A DNA stretch of 64,000 bases from Gilvimarinus xylanilyticus. GTDB taxonomy: Bacteria; Pseudomonadota; Gammaproteobacteria; Pseudomonadales; Cellvibrionaceae. Both the position numbers and the translations under genes were made by a program. The stretch lies in NCBI RefSeq assembly GCF_024195295.1, contig NZ_JAMFTH010000001.1:124001-188000 (forward strand), in the 5' to 3' direction. Below are positions 27,531 to 37,442 of this stretch, in pieces; position 1 is the stretch's first letter; each line of letters begins with the position of its first letter. The notes under the pieces are model-generated. The model was given only the letters and a program-made list of their open reading frames with translations. It was not told the DNA's origin and did not search any database.

Positions 27531-27775
27531 TGTTGGCCAGCCTGAATAAGAGGTAAAAGGCGTGGGTGAATCACCAAAAACCTATGAATTGTCGGCGGCG
27601 GTGCTTCGGGGTGAATGGCGGCGATTTTGACGGCGGCAGCGGTGCAATCGCTGAGCTGGTGGAGTTCAGTCGCCGCTGCGGCATTAACCTTACAAACCAT
27701 AATCAATTGCTTGTCGCCCATAGCGTTACCTAAATCGAGGCTCTAAAATAGCGCTTTTTCCCAAGATGAGCCCCT

Positions 27776-28516
27776 ATGCAAATTAGCCCCGGTTTATATC
27801 GACACTACAAAGGCAGTGATTATTTTGTCTATCGCATCGCCACCCACAGCGAGACGCAAGAATCGCTGGTGGTCTATCGCTGCCTGTATGGGGACTTTTC
27901 CTGGTGGGTGCGCCCGCTGGCGATGTTTACCGAAACCGTTGAACGGGAGGGGGAAACTCAGCCTCGGTTTGCCTTTGTCGCGCCCATGAGTGTGGATGAG
28001 GCCGAACGCCGTGCCCGCGGCGCAGCGTCCACCACCCCCGCCTGCGACCAAGATAGCCAGTGGATGAAAGAGGCTATGGCCCTGGCGGATCGCGCCGCCG
28101 AAAACAATGAAGTGCCCGTGGGTGCCGTCGTTGTGCGCGACGGTGTAATGGTGGGGCAGGGCTATAACCGCCCCATTGGCAGCTGCGACCCCACCGCCCA
28201 TGCCGAGATGATGGCGTTGCGAGACGCCGCGCGTCAGCTGGGTAACTACCGTTTGGCGGACTGTACCCTCTATGTCACCCTGGAACCTTGCACCATGTGT
28301 ACCGGCGCCATTGTTCACAGCCGCATCGGGCGTTTGGTGTATGGCACCACCGAGCCCAAGGCCGGGGTAGTGGAAAGCCAGGCGCGCTTATTGGACGCGC
28401 CCTATTTAAATCACAGCCTGACTCTCACCCCGGGGGTGGAACGCGAGGCTTGCCAGCAACAGCTGCAGGCATTTTTTCGCCGTCGCCGCGCGGAAAAGAA
28501 AGCCTTGCGCTCTTAG
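27776..28516 (+). CDS. tadA: tRNA(adenine34) deaminase TadA fused to an N-terminal DUF1653 domain
   Basis: Converts A34 to inosine in tRNA-Arg(ACG). 246 residues, about 90 more than E. coli TadA. Residues 1-~68 are a DUF1653 domain ('GLYRHYKGSDYFVYRIATHSETQESLVVYRCLYGDFSWWVRP...F'), then a ~25-residue linker, then a complete deaminase: alignment to TadA begins at 'SQWMKEAMALADRA' (~94), zinc and catalytic residues H142-A-E144 and P-C172-T-M-C175, and 'NRPIGSCDPTAHAE' matching the TadA substrate loop. The frame is uninterrupted, so a fusion is seen, though an internal start at Met97 cannot be excluded. It overlaps the convergent membrane-protein gene by 4 bases. Confidence 0.9.
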   Translation: MQISPGLYRHYKGSDYFVYRIATHSETQESLVVYRCLYGDFSWWVRPLAMFTETVEREGETQPRFAFVAPMSVDEAERRARGAASTTPACDQDSQWMKEAMALADRAAENNEVPVGAVVVRDGVMVGQGYNRPIGSCDPTAHAEMMALRDAARQLGNYRLADCTLYVTLEPCTMCTGAIVHSRIGRLVYGTTEPKAGVVESQARLLDAPYLNHSLTLTPGVEREACQQQLQAFFRRRRAEKKALRS

Positions 28517-28875
28517 CGCCCGGCTTTTACCGGGTTGCAGTTTTTAATGCTTACCTTGCCCTGTAAAATATTGCCTTTGGAATATTCGTTAAAGTAGCAG
28601 GTGTTGGTGGCCGGATCGTAGTTTTCAATCCACAGGTTGTCTTCTTTCCAGGTGGCGGCTATATGTTGCTGGCCATCGGGCACGGTGACGGTCATCACCC
28701 CGCCGTAGCGTTTGACAAAGACCTGTTCAAAATAAAAATAGTAAGCGCCCCAGCCGATCACAAAAATCATCAGCGCACCCCCTAGAGCGCCGCGCCAAAA
28801 GTTGTGCTTGCCCAATATAACCAGTGTGGCCATGGCGAGAAAGATAACCGCGCCCCAGTACAAGTAGGTAATCAT
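28513..28875 (-). CDS. Conserved hypothetical membrane protein
   Basis: Protein of 120 residues with two N-terminal membrane helices (~2-20 and ~28-48) and a ~70-residue soluble C-terminal part containing two Cys (in 'TNTCYFNEY' and 'SIKNCNPV') that could pair if periplasmic. I do not recognise the family. It is convergent with tadA, overlapping by 4 bases, and has its own ~225-base upstream region with no feature I can name. Confidence 0.6.
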   Translation of the reverse strand: MITYLYWGAVIFLAMATLVILGKHNFWRGALGGALMIFVIGWGAYYFYFEQVFVKRYGGVMTVTVPDGQQHIAATWKEDNLWIENYDPATNTCYFNEYSKGNILQGKVSIKNCNPVKAGR

Positions 28876-29101
28876 AAGCGTTTCCTGTGAGGATAGAGTG
28901 GTTCAGTGTAACAAAGAGCCTATAATTCATTCCCGATGTTTTTTGCGCGAGTCCAAAACGTTCACTTTGCACGGTAATGGCCATAGTCCTTGGCAAAAGT
29001 GCAGGCCTGTCGCGTTCTGCTCACGGCGCTTACTTACATCCATTTGGGCGATACAGTGTTGACGTGTTGGCCGCGCCCTCGGGAATTTGATCAGAGGTCT
29101 C

Positions 29102-30622
29102 TTAAAGAATAGATAAGGGGGCTATTTTTTCTTTTTCCGGGGCGCTTTCATCCGGCGCCTCGTCTTCATCATTCTGCTCAGAGGGAGTGAGGTCGGTGCC
29201 TTCGGCCATCGCCAGGCGTCGCTGTTCTTGCTGCTCGTGCCAGGCAATAATATCCCGGTAGCGCAGAATATTATTCACGTAGTGCACCGGCTCCCAACCG
29301 CGGGCGTAACCGTGGCTTAGGGTTCTGTAATATTTACGCTTAGCCAACAGAGGCAGGTGCTGTTCTACGTCTACCCATATGTCCGGGTTGCCGCCATGGC
29401 GCTGGGTGAGAATACGGGCATCCTCTAAGTGGCTCATCCCCACGTTGTAGGCGGCCAGCGCCAGCAGGGTTCGGTCTGGGTCGGTAATGCGCTGGGGCAG
29501 ACGGTCGTACAGTCTTTTAAAGTAGAGGGCGCCGCCGCGCATGCTCTGTTTAGGGTCCTGGCGATTTTTAATGCCCAGCTCGCGGGCGGTGGTGCGGGTT
29601 AGCATCATTAAACCGCGCACGCCCGTGTGTGAGACTGCGTCCGGGTCCCAGTGAGATTCCTGATAGCTCATAGCGGCCAGTAGCTGCCAATCCAGCCCCA
29701 CCTCGTCGGCCACGGTTTGGATCAGCTCTTGCCACTGGGGCAGGCGGTTATCAATGCGGTGGGTAAACAGTAGGGCGCCGCCGGTGCTGACCGGCGGCGG
29801 GCTGTTAAACAGCTCGTCCACCAGGGCTTTCAGCGAGCCGTCCTTGCGAATTTCCGTTAGGTAGGTCTGCGCTTTTGCAAAAAGTGAGTTGTCTTGCCCC
29901 TGGGCGAAGGCCCAGGCGAGGTTCTCGGGCTCGCCCAAATCAAACGCAACCCGCGCTTTGGGGAAAATATGCGAATTGGTTTGATAGGCATTGGAGTCGA
30001 CCATGGCATAGTCCACCTCGCCCCGGTGCACCATTTCCATCAAATCGATCATTTCCAGGTTTTCTTGTTCGCGCCAGTGCAAATCTGGGTATTCGGCTTT
30101 TAACGCCTGCAAACGTTCGGCGTGGGAGGAGCCCTCAATCACCAACAGCTCTCCCTCCAGCTCCCCCAGGGTTTCGGGCTTTAAGGTGCCCCGGCGATAC
30201 AGCAGCTGTTGGGTAACCTTTAGGTAGGTGGGGCTAAAGCGCACCGTCTGAGCTCGCTGCGGGGTGACCGTAAGGCCAGCGGCGGCCAGATGGGCCTCGC
30301 CATTGGCCACCTGGCGAATCATTTTGTTTAGGCTCTCTTGCTCACGTATCTCAAGCTCAACGCCCAGATAGTCGGCGAAGCCCTGCAGCAGCAAATACTC
30401 GAACCCTGTGCGTCCCTCGGGGCCTTCGTAATAGGTGGTGGGGCCGTTGCGCGAAATCGCCACCAAAGTGCCACTTTCGCGCAGCGCCTCTAGTTCGGTA
30501 GGGGGGCGGCTCGCGGATAACAGCAGGGCGAGCGCCAGCAGCACACTACTAAACAGCAGCCGCTTGGGACGAATACGTCCGGGTAGCCCGCGCCAGTAGT
30601 TGCCTAGTGCTTGTATCTGCAT
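29102..30622 (-). CDS. mltF: Membrane-bound lytic murein transglycosylase F
   Basis: Peptidoglycan lytic transglycosylase, 506 residues. N-terminal membrane anchor (~20-40), a periplasmic solute-binding-type domain SBP_bac_3 (~50-270) that acts as a regulatory domain, and a C-terminal SLT domain (~290-470) with catalytic Glu in Y-Q-E-S-H-W-D and 'GVRGLMMLT', 'NVGMSH' motifs. A charged, Glu-rich tail follows. Two-domain order and length match MltF exactly. Divergent from purL. Confidence 0.93.
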   Translation of the reverse strand: MQIQALGNYWRGLPGRIRPKRLLFSSVLLALALLLSASRPPTELEALRESGTLVAISRNGPTTYYEGPEGRTGFEYLLLQGFADYLGVELEIREQESLNKMIRQVANGEAHLAAAGLTVTPQRAQTVRFSPTYLKVTQQLLYRRGTLKPETLGELEGELLVIEGSSHAERLQALKAEYPDLHWREQENLEMIDLMEMVHRGEVDYAMVDSNAYQTNSHIFPKARVAFDLGEPENLAWAFAQGQDNSLFAKAQTYLTEIRKDGSLKALVDELFNSPPPVSTGGALLFTHRIDNRLPQWQELIQTVADEVGLDWQLLAAMSYQESHWDPDAVSHTGVRGLMMLTRTTARELGIKNRQDPKQSMRGGALYFKRLYDRLPQRITDPDRTLLALAAYNVGMSHLEDARILTQRHGGNPDIWVDVEQHLPLLAKRKYYRTLSHGYARGWEPVHYVNNILRYRDIIAWHEQQEQRRLAMAEGTDLTPSEQNDEDEAPDESAPEKEKIAPLSIL

Positions 30623-30894
30623 TCACTCCGCCTTCCGGTGCTAACCGGATTGAGCAATAGCCCGCTGAGCCGGGGGCGATGCGCCTAAAATTTGCGCGAT
30701 TTTATACGCTTAGAACCGCCTGTGCCAGCTTGACACTGGCGTTTTTCCAATGCGGGGACGGCTTCCGGGCTGAGCGGTGACCTGTATCAATTTTAGTGTT
30801 GCCCCTGAGCCCTGTCCAAATTTACGGTTTTAATCGGTGTTTACTTTTCTGTGGGGATGGGGTGCGTAATTTTTGTACAAACTGCACGAGGCAG

Positions 30895-30923
30895 CTGCCA
30901 ATATTGAGTAATTGCAGTACAAT
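30895..30923 (+). promoter_or_regulatory. Possible sigma-70 promoter of purL in the 404-base mltF-purL spacer
   Basis: CTGCCA (30895-30900), 17-base spacer, TACAAT (30918-30923), ending about 100 bases before the purL start. The rest of 30623-31026 shows no gene and no PurR box I can recognise; the short open frame at 30796-31008 looks non-coding. Confidence 0.4.
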
Positions 30924-31026
30924 GGCGGCCCTTTTTCAGGGCCCGCGATTACCCCTTAAATGGACGGGGTGGCCGCGGGTCTATGTGTTTACACATCAAA
31001 CCCGCTAGTTTGAGGCTCAACCCGCT

Positions 31027-34000
31027 ATGCTGATTTTGCCCGGTGCCCCCGCACTTTCTCCTTTTCGTACGCAAAAGCTACTCGCCAGCCTGCAAGAGGT
31101 TGCCCCCGGGGTGACCGGTGTAGCCGCTGAGTACACCCATTTTATCGACCTGGCGGCGCCACTGTCAGACGACGAACAGGCGGTACTGGGCGCGCTTTTG
31201 ACCTATGGGCCGCGTATGGATGAGGTGTCGCACGAGGGGCGGCTGTTTTTGGTGGTACCGCGTTTTGGCACTATCTCGCCCTGGTCGACCAAGGCCACCG
31301 ATATAGCCCGCAATAGCGGCCTGTTTGAGGTCAAACGCATCGAGCGGGGCATCAGCTACCATGTGCAGGGCGATATTGCCGATGCCGAGCGCGAGGCGGT
31401 AGCGGCGCTGCTGCACGATCGCATGGTGGAGCGGGTGCTGCCCGATCTGGATTTGGCCTCGGCCCTGTTCGACCACGCCGAGCCCGCGCCCCAGACCAGT
31501 GTGGATATTATGGGCGGCGGTCGCGACGCTCTGGCCAAAGCCAATGGCGAGCTGGGCTTGGCGCTGGCGGAAGACGAAATCGACTACCTGGTAGAGAACT
31601 TCCAGAAACTGGGCCGCAACCCGGTGGATGTGGAGCTGATGATGTTCGCTCAGGCCAACTCCGAGCACTGCCGTCATAAAATCTTTAACGCCAGCTGGAC
31701 CCTGGATGGCGAAGAGCAGCCCCGCAGCCTGTTCAAAATGATCAAAAACACCTTTGAGTGTGGCGGCGAACAAGTGATGTCGGCCTACGCCGATAACGCC
31801 GCTGTGGTGGAAGGCCCCGAGGCCGGGCGCTTTTACCAGGACCCGGAAACCGCCGAGTACCGCTACAGCAGCGAAAACGTTAACCTGCTGATGAAAGTGG
31901 AAACCCACAACCACCCCACGGCTATCTCACCCTTTGCCGGCGCGGGCACGGGTGCCGGCGGTGAAATTCGCGACGAGGGCGCGGTGGGGCGCGGCTCTAA
32001 GCCCAAGGTTGGTTTAACCGGTTTTACCGTTTCTAACCTGAATATTCCGTCGTTTATCCAGCCCTGGGAACAGGAGTACGGCAAGCCAGGTCGCATCGTC
32101 AGCGCCCTGGATATTATGCTGGATGGCCCCATCGGCGGCGCGGCCTTTAACAACGAGTTTGGTCGCCCCAACATTTGCGGCTATTTCCGCACCTTTGAAG
32201 AAAACTACGACGGCGAGCGCCGCGGCTACCACAAGCCCATTATGCTGGCCGGTGGTTACGGCAATATTCGCAGCGAACACGTGGACAAGCCGCCCTTTGC
32301 CGCCGGTTGTAAACTGGTGGTGTTGGGTGGCCCGGCCATGCTGATTGGTTTGGGCGGCGGCGCGGCCTCTTCTATGGATTCGGGCAGCTCGTCCGAAGAT
32401 CTGGACTTTGCCTCGGTACAGCGCCAGAACCCCGAAATCGAACGCCGCTGCCAAGAGGTCATCGACCGCTGCTGGCAGCTGGGCAACGACAACCCGATTG
32501 CCTTTATTCACGATGTGGGCGCCGGCGGCCTGTCTAACGCCTTCCCCGAGCTGGTAAAAGACGGCGGTTGTGGCGGCAGTTTTGAGCTGCGCAACGTGCC
32601 CAACGACGAGCCCTCCATGAGCCCCTTGGCGATCTGGTGTAACGAATCGCAAGAGCGCTATGTACTGGCCATTGCGCCTGAGAACCTCGCCCGTTTTGAG
32701 CAAATGTGCGAGCGCGAGCGTGCCCCTTACGCGGTAGTGGGGGAATCCACCAACGAGCAGCACCTGGTGGTTAACGACAAGCACTTCGACGCCAAGCCCG
32801 TGGATTTGCCCATGTCGCTGCTGTTTGGCAAACCGCCCAAAATGCACCGCGAGGCCAGCCGCTACACCCCGGCTTCGGACGAATTTAACACCGCCGACAT
32901 TGACATTAACGAAGCCGCCGAGCGCGTGCTAAAGCACCCCACGGTGGCCAACAAAAGCTTTTTGATCACCATTGGCGACCGCTCGGTGACTGGTATGGTG
33001 GTACGCGATCAGATGGTCGGCCCCTGGCAGATTCCGGTGGCCGACTGCGCCATTACCACCGTCAGCTACGACTCGGTCAAAGGCGAGGCCATGAGCATTG
33101 GCGAGCGCACCCCAAGCGCGCTGCTGGACGCCCCGGCGTCTGGTCGTATGGCCGTGGGCGAGGCATTAACCAACATCGCCTGCGCCCCGATTGCCGATAT
33201 TAAAGATATCAAGCTGTCCGCCAACTGGATGTGCGCCGCTGGCCACAAAGGCGAAGACGAAAAACTCTACCGCACCGTTGAGGCCGTGGGCATGGAACTG
33301 TGCCCGGAACTGGGTATTACCATCCCGGTGGGTAAAGACTCTATGTCCATGCGCACGGCCTGGAGCGAAAACGGCAAAGACAAAGCCGTCACCGCGCCTT
33401 TGTCGCTGGTGATTACCGCGTTTAGTCCGGTTAGCGACGTGCGTCTGTCGGTCACGCCCGAACTTCGCACCGATCAGGGCGAGACCGAGCTGCTGCTGGT
33501 GGATCTGGGCGCGGGCAAGAATCGTCTGGGCGGTTCCATTCTGGCGCAAACCTACAATCAGCTGGGCGACACCCCGGCGGATGTGGATAGCGCCGCACAA
33601 TTAAAAGGCTTTTTTGAGGCCACCCAAAAAGCCCTGGCTGAGGGTTGGATTCTCGCCTATCACGACCGCTCCGACGGTGGCTTGTTCGCCACCCTGGCCG
33701 AGATGAGCTTTGCCGGTCACTGCGGTATCGATGTAGACATTAACGCCCTGGGCGAGTGTCCGCTGACCGCATTGTTTAGCGAAGAGCTGGGCGCCGTGTT
33801 GCAAGTTAAACGCGCCGATGCCGAAAAAGTAAAAGCCCTGTACGCCGATGCCGGCCTAACTGGTCTGGTGTACAGCATCGGTACCCTGAATGAAGACGAC
33901 TGGCTGCGCATCGCGCAAAACGGCGAGCTGGTGTTCGACCAAAGCCGCGTTATTTTGCAAAGCTTGTGGAGCGAAACCAGCTACCAGATGCAGGCGTTGC

Positions 34001-34899
34001 GCGATAACCCAGAGTGCGCTAAACAGGAGTTTGACGGCATTATGGCCGCTAACCCGGGCCTGAGTACCGAGCTGAGCTACGATATCAACGAGGATGTCGC
34101 CGCGCCCTATATCAACAAGGGCGAGCGTCCGCGCATTGCGGTATTGCGTGAGCAGGGTGTTAACGGCCACGTGGAAATGGCAGCGGCGTTTGACCGCGCC
34201 GGGTTTGCCGCCGTGGACGTACATATGAGCGATCTGCTGGCCGGGCGCGTAGGGCTGGAAACCTTTAAAGGCCTAGTGGCCTGCGGTGGCTTTTCTTACG
34301 GTGACGTACTGGGCGCCGGTGAGGGCTGGGCCAAAACCGTGCTGTTTAATCAGCAGGTGCGCGATCAGTTCGAAGGCTTCTTTAACCGCGCCGATACCTT
34401 CAGTCTGGGCGTGTGTAACGGCTGTCAGATGATGTCTAACCTGAAAGACCTGATTCCCGGCGCCGCCCACTGGCCGCGCTTTGTGCGCAACCTGTCCGAG
34501 CAGTTTGAAGCGCGCTTCTCGCTGGTAAAAATCCAGGAGTCGCCCTCGGTGCTGTTTAAAGGTATGGCGGGATCGCATATGCCAGTGGCCGTGGCTCACG
34601 GTGAAGGTCGCGCCGAATTCGCCGACCCCAGCGCTTTAAACAGCTGCGACAGCAGCGGCCTGGTGACCATGCGCTATCTGGATAACAGCCTGCAGGTGAC
34701 CGAGCAGTATCCGGCCAACCCCAATGGCTCACCTTTGGGTATCACCAGCGTCACCAGCGAAGATGGCCGCGCCACCATTATGATGCCTCACCCCGAGCGG
34801 GTATTCCGCGCGGTGACTAACTCCTGGCATCCAGACGATTGGCAAGAGGATGGCGCTTGGATGAGAATTTTCCGCAATGCGCGAGTATTTGTGGATTAA
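31027..34899 (+). CDS. purL: Phosphoribosylformylglycinamidine synthase (FGAR amidotransferase)
   Basis: Fourth step of purine synthesis: FGAR + Gln + ATP to FGAM. 1290 residues, the large single-chain form of gammaproteobacteria. N-terminal domain (~1-150), linker with '[17 protein letters not shown]' (~207-223), two AIRS-type halves ('[14 protein letters not shown]', '[13 protein letters not shown]'), and the C-terminal glutaminase with nucleophile Cys in G-V-C-N-G-C-Q-M and the His/Glu in M-P-H-P-E-R-V-F. Complete, with no anomaly. Confidence 0.97.
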   Translation: MLILPGAPALSPFRTQKLLASLQEVAPGVTGVAAEYTHFIDLAAPLSDDEQAVLGALLTYGPRMDEVSHEGRLFLVVPRFGTISPWSTKATDIARNSGLFEVKRIERGISYHVQGDIADAEREAVAALLHDRMVERVLPDLDLASALFDHAEPAPQTSVDIMGGGRDALAKANGELGLALAEDEIDYLVENFQKLGRNPVDVELMMFAQANSEHCRHKIFNASWTLDGEEQPRSLFKMIKNTFECGGEQVMSAYADNAAVVEGPEAGRFYQDPETAEYRYSSENVNLLMKVETHNHPTAISPFAGAGTGAGGEIRDEGAVGRGSKPKVGLTGFTVSNLNIPSFIQPWEQEYGKPGRIVSALDIMLDGPIGGAAFNNEFGRPNICGYFRTFEENYDGERRGYHKPIMLAGGYGNIRSEHVDKPPFAAGCKLVVLGGPAMLIGLGGGAASSMDSGSSSEDLDFASVQRQNPEIERRCQEVIDRCWQLGNDNPIAFIHDVGAGGLSNAFPELVKDGGCGGSFELRNVPNDEPSMSPLAIWCNESQERYVLAIAPENLARFEQMCERERAPYAVVGESTNEQHLVVNDKHFDAKPVDLPMSLLFGKPPKMHREASRYTPASDEFNTADIDINEAAERVLKHPTVANKSFLITIGDRSVTGMVVRDQMVGPWQIPVADCAITTVSYDSVKGEAMSIGERTPSALLDAPASGRMAVGEALTNIACAPIADIKDIKLSANWMCAAGHKGEDEKLYRTVEAVGMELCPELGITIPVGKDSMSMRTAWSENGKDKAVTAPLSLVITAFSPVSDVRLSVTPELRTDQGETELLLVDLGAGKNRLGGSILAQTYNQLGDTPADVDSAAQLKGFFEATQKALAEGWILAYHDRSDGGLFATLAEMSFAGHCGIDVDINALGECPLTALFSEELGAVLQVKRADAEKVKALYADAGLTGLVYSIGTLNEDDWLRIAQNGELVFDQSRVILQSLWSETSYQMQALRDNPECAKQEFDGIMAANPGLSTELSYDINEDVAAPYINKGERPRIAVLREQGVNGHVEMAAAFDRAGFAAVDVHMSDLLAGRVGLETFKGLVACGGFSYGDVLGAGEGWAKTVLFNQQVRDQFEGFFNRADTFSLGVCNGCQMMSNLKDLIPGAAHWPRFVRNLSEQFEARFSLVKIQESPSVLFKGMAGSHMPVAVAHGEGRAEFADPSALNSCDSSGLVTMRYLDNSLQVTEQYPANPNGSPLGITSVTSEDGRATIMMPHPERVFRAVTNSWHPDDWQEDGAWMRIFRNARVFVD

Positions 34900-34919
34900 T
34901 TGCGGTCTAATACTAAGAA

Positions 34920-34981
34920 GTGAGGACGACCTCACCTCTCTTACACTATCGTTTGGGGACGGCCCCTGATATTGAGAGGTG
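34920..34981 (+). promoter_or_regulatory. Guanidine-II (mini-ykkC) riboswitch
   Basis: Two small hairpins with ACGR tetraloops, the defining form of this class: GTGAGG-ACGA-CCTCAC (34920-34935) and GGGG-ACGG-CCCC (34955-34966). The Shine-Dalgarno segment GAGAGGTG (34974-34981) is fully complementary to CACCTCTC (34933-34940), whose first bases are part of the first hairpin. Ligand-stabilised hairpin 1 would therefore release the ribosome site, giving guanidinium-dependent translation of the exporter starting at 34985. The pairing is read directly; ligand identity follows from the known class and the downstream gene. Confidence 0.92.
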
Positions 34982-34984
34982 TGT

Positions 34985-35302
34985 ATGAGTTGGTTTATTT
35001 TAATTATCGCTGGTTTGTTTGAGATTGGCTGGGCCATTGGTCTTAAGTATACCGATGGCTTCACTAAGCTTTGGCCCACCGTGGGTACAGTGTTGTCTTT
35101 GGTGATCAGCTTTCTCTTGCTGGGTTTGGCGGTCAAAATTTTACCCGTGGGGACGGCTTACGCCATCTGGGTGGGCATTGGCGCCGTAGGTACAGCGGTA
35201 CTGGGCATTGTATTGTTCGGCGAGTCAACGGATGTGCTTAAACTGGTGAGCTTAGGTTTGATTGGTGCCGGAATTGTCGGTCTAAAACTGGCTCACGGCT
35301 AG
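34985..35302 (+). CDS. sugE: SMR family guanidinium exporter (SugE/Gdx type)
   Basis: Four-helix dual-topology exporter of 105 residues. The N-terminus M-S-W-F-I-L-I-I-A-G-L-F-E-I-G-W-A-I-G-L-K-Y has the essential Glu14-equivalent and the Gdx-type W/K-Y pattern rather than the EmrE one; the last helix ends 'GLKLAHG'. ATG 34985 lies 3-4 bases after GAGAGGTG. The guanidine-II riboswitch in front and the protein subtype agree on guanidinium/proton antiport. A terminator follows. Confidence 0.93.
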   Translation: MSWFILIIAGLFEIGWAIGLKYTDGFTKLWPTVGTVLSLVISFLLLGLAVKILPVGTAYAIWVGIGAVGTAVLGIVLFGESTDVLKLVSLGLIGAGIVGLKLAHG

Positions 35303-35334
35303 CCTGCGCACTGCCGGTGGTTGAGGCCAATATG

Positions 35335-35364
35335 AAAAGCGAGTCCCTGTGGCTCGCTTTTTTT
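35335..35364 (+). terminator. Rho-independent terminator of sugE; rest of the 322-base spacer empty
   Basis: AGCGAG...CTCGCT stem, with a further CC/GG pair beyond a bulged T, followed by about eight Ts and preceded by As, so it may also work in reverse. The remaining sequence up to 35624 contains no supported gene. Confidence 0.8.
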
Positions 35365-35624
35365 ATGCCTCGGGGAAACGATTGCGTCCCCTGAGCGCTG
35401 TTGGTACTCTCTAATCAAAGGTTCCTTAGGCGATAGAGGTGCCCTAAATCTGTTTACTGGTCGCTTGTAAAAATGCGCGAACGGAGGTGGGGCCTTGATA
35501 TTTAATAGCCTGTTAAGGGAACGCATGAACTTTGGGCTCGTTCATGCGCTGCGCATTAATCCGATAATTTTGATTGTGGGATTAACAAGGACCCTTCGAT
35601 AATAACAACAGAGCGTTTACGCTT

Positions 35625-36488
35625 ATGATCCGAGTAGGGCGTCTATTATTGGTATTCTTGCTTTGTCCCACCCTGGCATGGGGGGCAGAGTCATATCGCT
35701 ACTGGGACTGGGGGCAGTCGCAGAGGCGGGATGATTACCAATTTATGGTGCTGCAGAAGGCGCTGGAGGCAACTCGCGCCGAGTATGGCGATTTTCAGGT
35801 AGAGCGGGTGCAGCAGCAGTTTAGTACCAGCCGTGCACGCCGCGAAATTAATAGCGGTACGCGGGTTAATGTCCGCTCTGGCCCCTATGTTCCCGCCGAA
35901 AACATCGACGATCCCGCCGAAGTTAATCAGCCGGTGGGGGTGCCTATTTTGTTTAATTTACTGGGGTATCAGCGACTGGTTACACAGCGCGAACGCCTGC
36001 CCGCTTTGACCAAGGTCGAGACTATCGCCGACCTCCAGGCCTATGAGTTGGGGGTCGGGCGCGGCTGGGTGGATGTGGATATCTATCGCCACAATGGATT
36101 TAACGTAAACGACGGCGCCCATGTCACGACCTTGGTGGCTATGCTCGAGTTGGGCCGGTTTGATCTGTTGCCGTCAACCTTAATGGATTATCAAGAAGCG
36201 ATTGCCGCAGCCTCGCAGCCAGAGTTATTAGGGACTGCGCCCGGGTTGGTTCTCCGCTATCCTTTTCCGGTGATGTTTTATGTAGGCAAAAATGACCAAG
36301 CTCGGGCCGCCCGCATTCGCGCCGGATTGGAACGGCTGACTCAAAGCGGGGAGTTGCGCGAGCTTTTTACTCAGTATTTCGAGCCCGAGCTGACTTTTCT
36401 AGCGCAACCAGGCCTGCGCGTTATTGCGCTGGAAAACCCCCACCTTGAGGCGGATGCCCCCGTGTCTGGGGGGCCGTCTATCCCCTAA
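35625..36488 (+). CDS. Periplasmic solute-binding-like protein (SBP_bac_3 type)
   Basis: Exported protein of 287 residues with a signal peptide cleaved near W-G/A-E-S (residue ~21). The body has the layout of family-3 solute-binding proteins: two alpha/beta lobes, 'LTKVETIADLQAYELGVGRGW' as the typical second-lobe entry and 'LELGRFDLLPSTLMDY'. No membrane or ATPase partner genes are adjacent, so it may be an orphan sensor or binding protein rather than a transporter part. The exact family and ligand are unknown. Convergent with the channel gene, 4 bases apart. Confidence 0.65.
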   Translation: MIRVGRLLLVFLLCPTLAWGAESYRYWDWGQSQRRDDYQFMVLQKALEATRAEYGDFQVERVQQQFSTSRARREINSGTRVNVRSGPYVPAENIDDPAEVNQPVGVPILFNLLGYQRLVTQRERLPALTKVETIADLQAYELGVGRGWVDVDIYRHNGFNVNDGAHVTTLVAMLELGRFDLLPSTLMDYQEAIAAASQPELLGTAPGLVLRYPFPVMFYVGKNDQARAARIRAGLERLTQSGELRELFTQYFEPELTFLAQPGLRVIALENPHLEADAPVSGGPSIP

Positions 36489-36492
36489 ATTT

Positions 36493-37380
36493 TTAGGGCT
36501 TAGGCGCAGGAAGCTCGGTCCCGCAGTGCTTGCAGTGGGCGGCATCGGCCTCGTGGCCACTGCGTTTGCAGCCTGGACAATGGCGCCGGTGGCGGTCGCG
36601 CTGCATCTCCTGAGCCAGCTCGGCGGTGAGTATCCCCGTGGGCACGGCGATAATGGAATAGCCGGTTAACATGGCTGCTGCCGAAATAACCTGGCCCAGA
36701 ATAGTTTGCGGCACAATATCGCCGTAACCCACGGTGGTGATGGTTACGATGGTCCAGTAAATACTTTTAGGGATACTGGTAAAGCCGTGGGCCGGACCCT
36801 CCACCATATACATTAGCGAGCCAAAAATAACCGACAGCACCAGCACTGACGAGAAAAACACGAAAATTTTGCGCCGCGCGAGCAGCATGGTGCGCATTAA
36901 CAAATTGGCTTCGCTTAAATAGCGCGCGAGCTTAAGAATACGAAAAACCCGTAGCACTCGCAGCAGCCGGATAATCAGTAAGTTATTGGCTCCGGGGATA
37001 AAAAACGCTAAATAGGACGGCAAAATGGAGAGTAAATCGACAATGCCGTAAAAGCTTTTGACATAAGCCCAGCGCCGCTCGGCACAGTAAATCCGGGTTA
37101 GATACTCGGCGGTAAACAGTAAGGTAAACGTCCACTCCGCAGTGCGCAGCCAGGGTTCGTAATCGCGCACGATCCACTCGACGGACTCAAGCATCAGTAC
37201 CAGTACGCTGATGCAGATGGCCCAAATCAAACAGACGTCAAACAGCTTGCCGCCGGGGCTCTCCCAGCCGAAAATAATGTGGTTGAGTCGGGTGCGCAGG
37301 CTATTGTCCGTTGCATTAGACACGTGGGGCGTGGGCTCTGCAGAGTCTGGGTTGGGGGGCTCGGGCGTCGCCATAGTCAT
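36493..37380 (-). CDS. Voltage-gated-type potassium channel with C-terminal zinc ribbon
   Basis: Six-helix ion channel of 295 residues. S4-like segment with regularly spaced Arg (R138 to K150, 'IIRLLRVLRVFRILK'), pore helix and selectivity filter T216-V-G-Y-G-D221, S6, then a short cytoplasmic tail holding two C-x-x-C pairs (C268/C271 and C283/C286), a zinc-ribbon arrangement. The channel core resembles bacterial Kch/KvAP-type proteins; the zinc ribbon replaces the RCK domain seen in many. Gating ligand unknown. Confidence 0.88.
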   Translation of the reverse strand: MTMATPEPPNPDSAEPTPHVSNATDNSLRTRLNHIIFGWESPGGKLFDVCLIWAICISVLVLMLESVEWIVRDYEPWLRTAEWTFTLLFTAEYLTRIYCAERRWAYVKSFYGIVDLLSILPSYLAFFIPGANNLLIIRLLRVLRVFRILKLARYLSEANLLMRTMLLARRKIFVFFSSVLVLSVIFGSLMYMVEGPAHGFTSIPKSIYWTIVTITTVGYGDIVPQTILGQVISAAAMLTGYSIIAVPTGILTAELAQEMQRDRHRRHCPGCKRSGHEADAAHCKHCGTELPAPKP

Positions 37381-37442
37381 CCTGGTTGCGAGGAGTTATT
37401 CATAAATTGTACGGATAAAACGCGCCGCCGTCATTCCATGCC

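Noticed and set aside
27527-27721. A 64-residue minus-strand frame between the halogenase and tadA
   Set aside because: No ribosome site, no family resemblance, and it overlaps the halogenase stop.
30796-31008. A 70-residue plus-strand frame just upstream of purL
   Set aside because: It spans the likely purL promoter and has no protein-like features.
32014-32847. Long antisense frames inside purL
   Set aside because: High G+C coding DNA commonly leaves long open antisense frames; purL is unambiguous.
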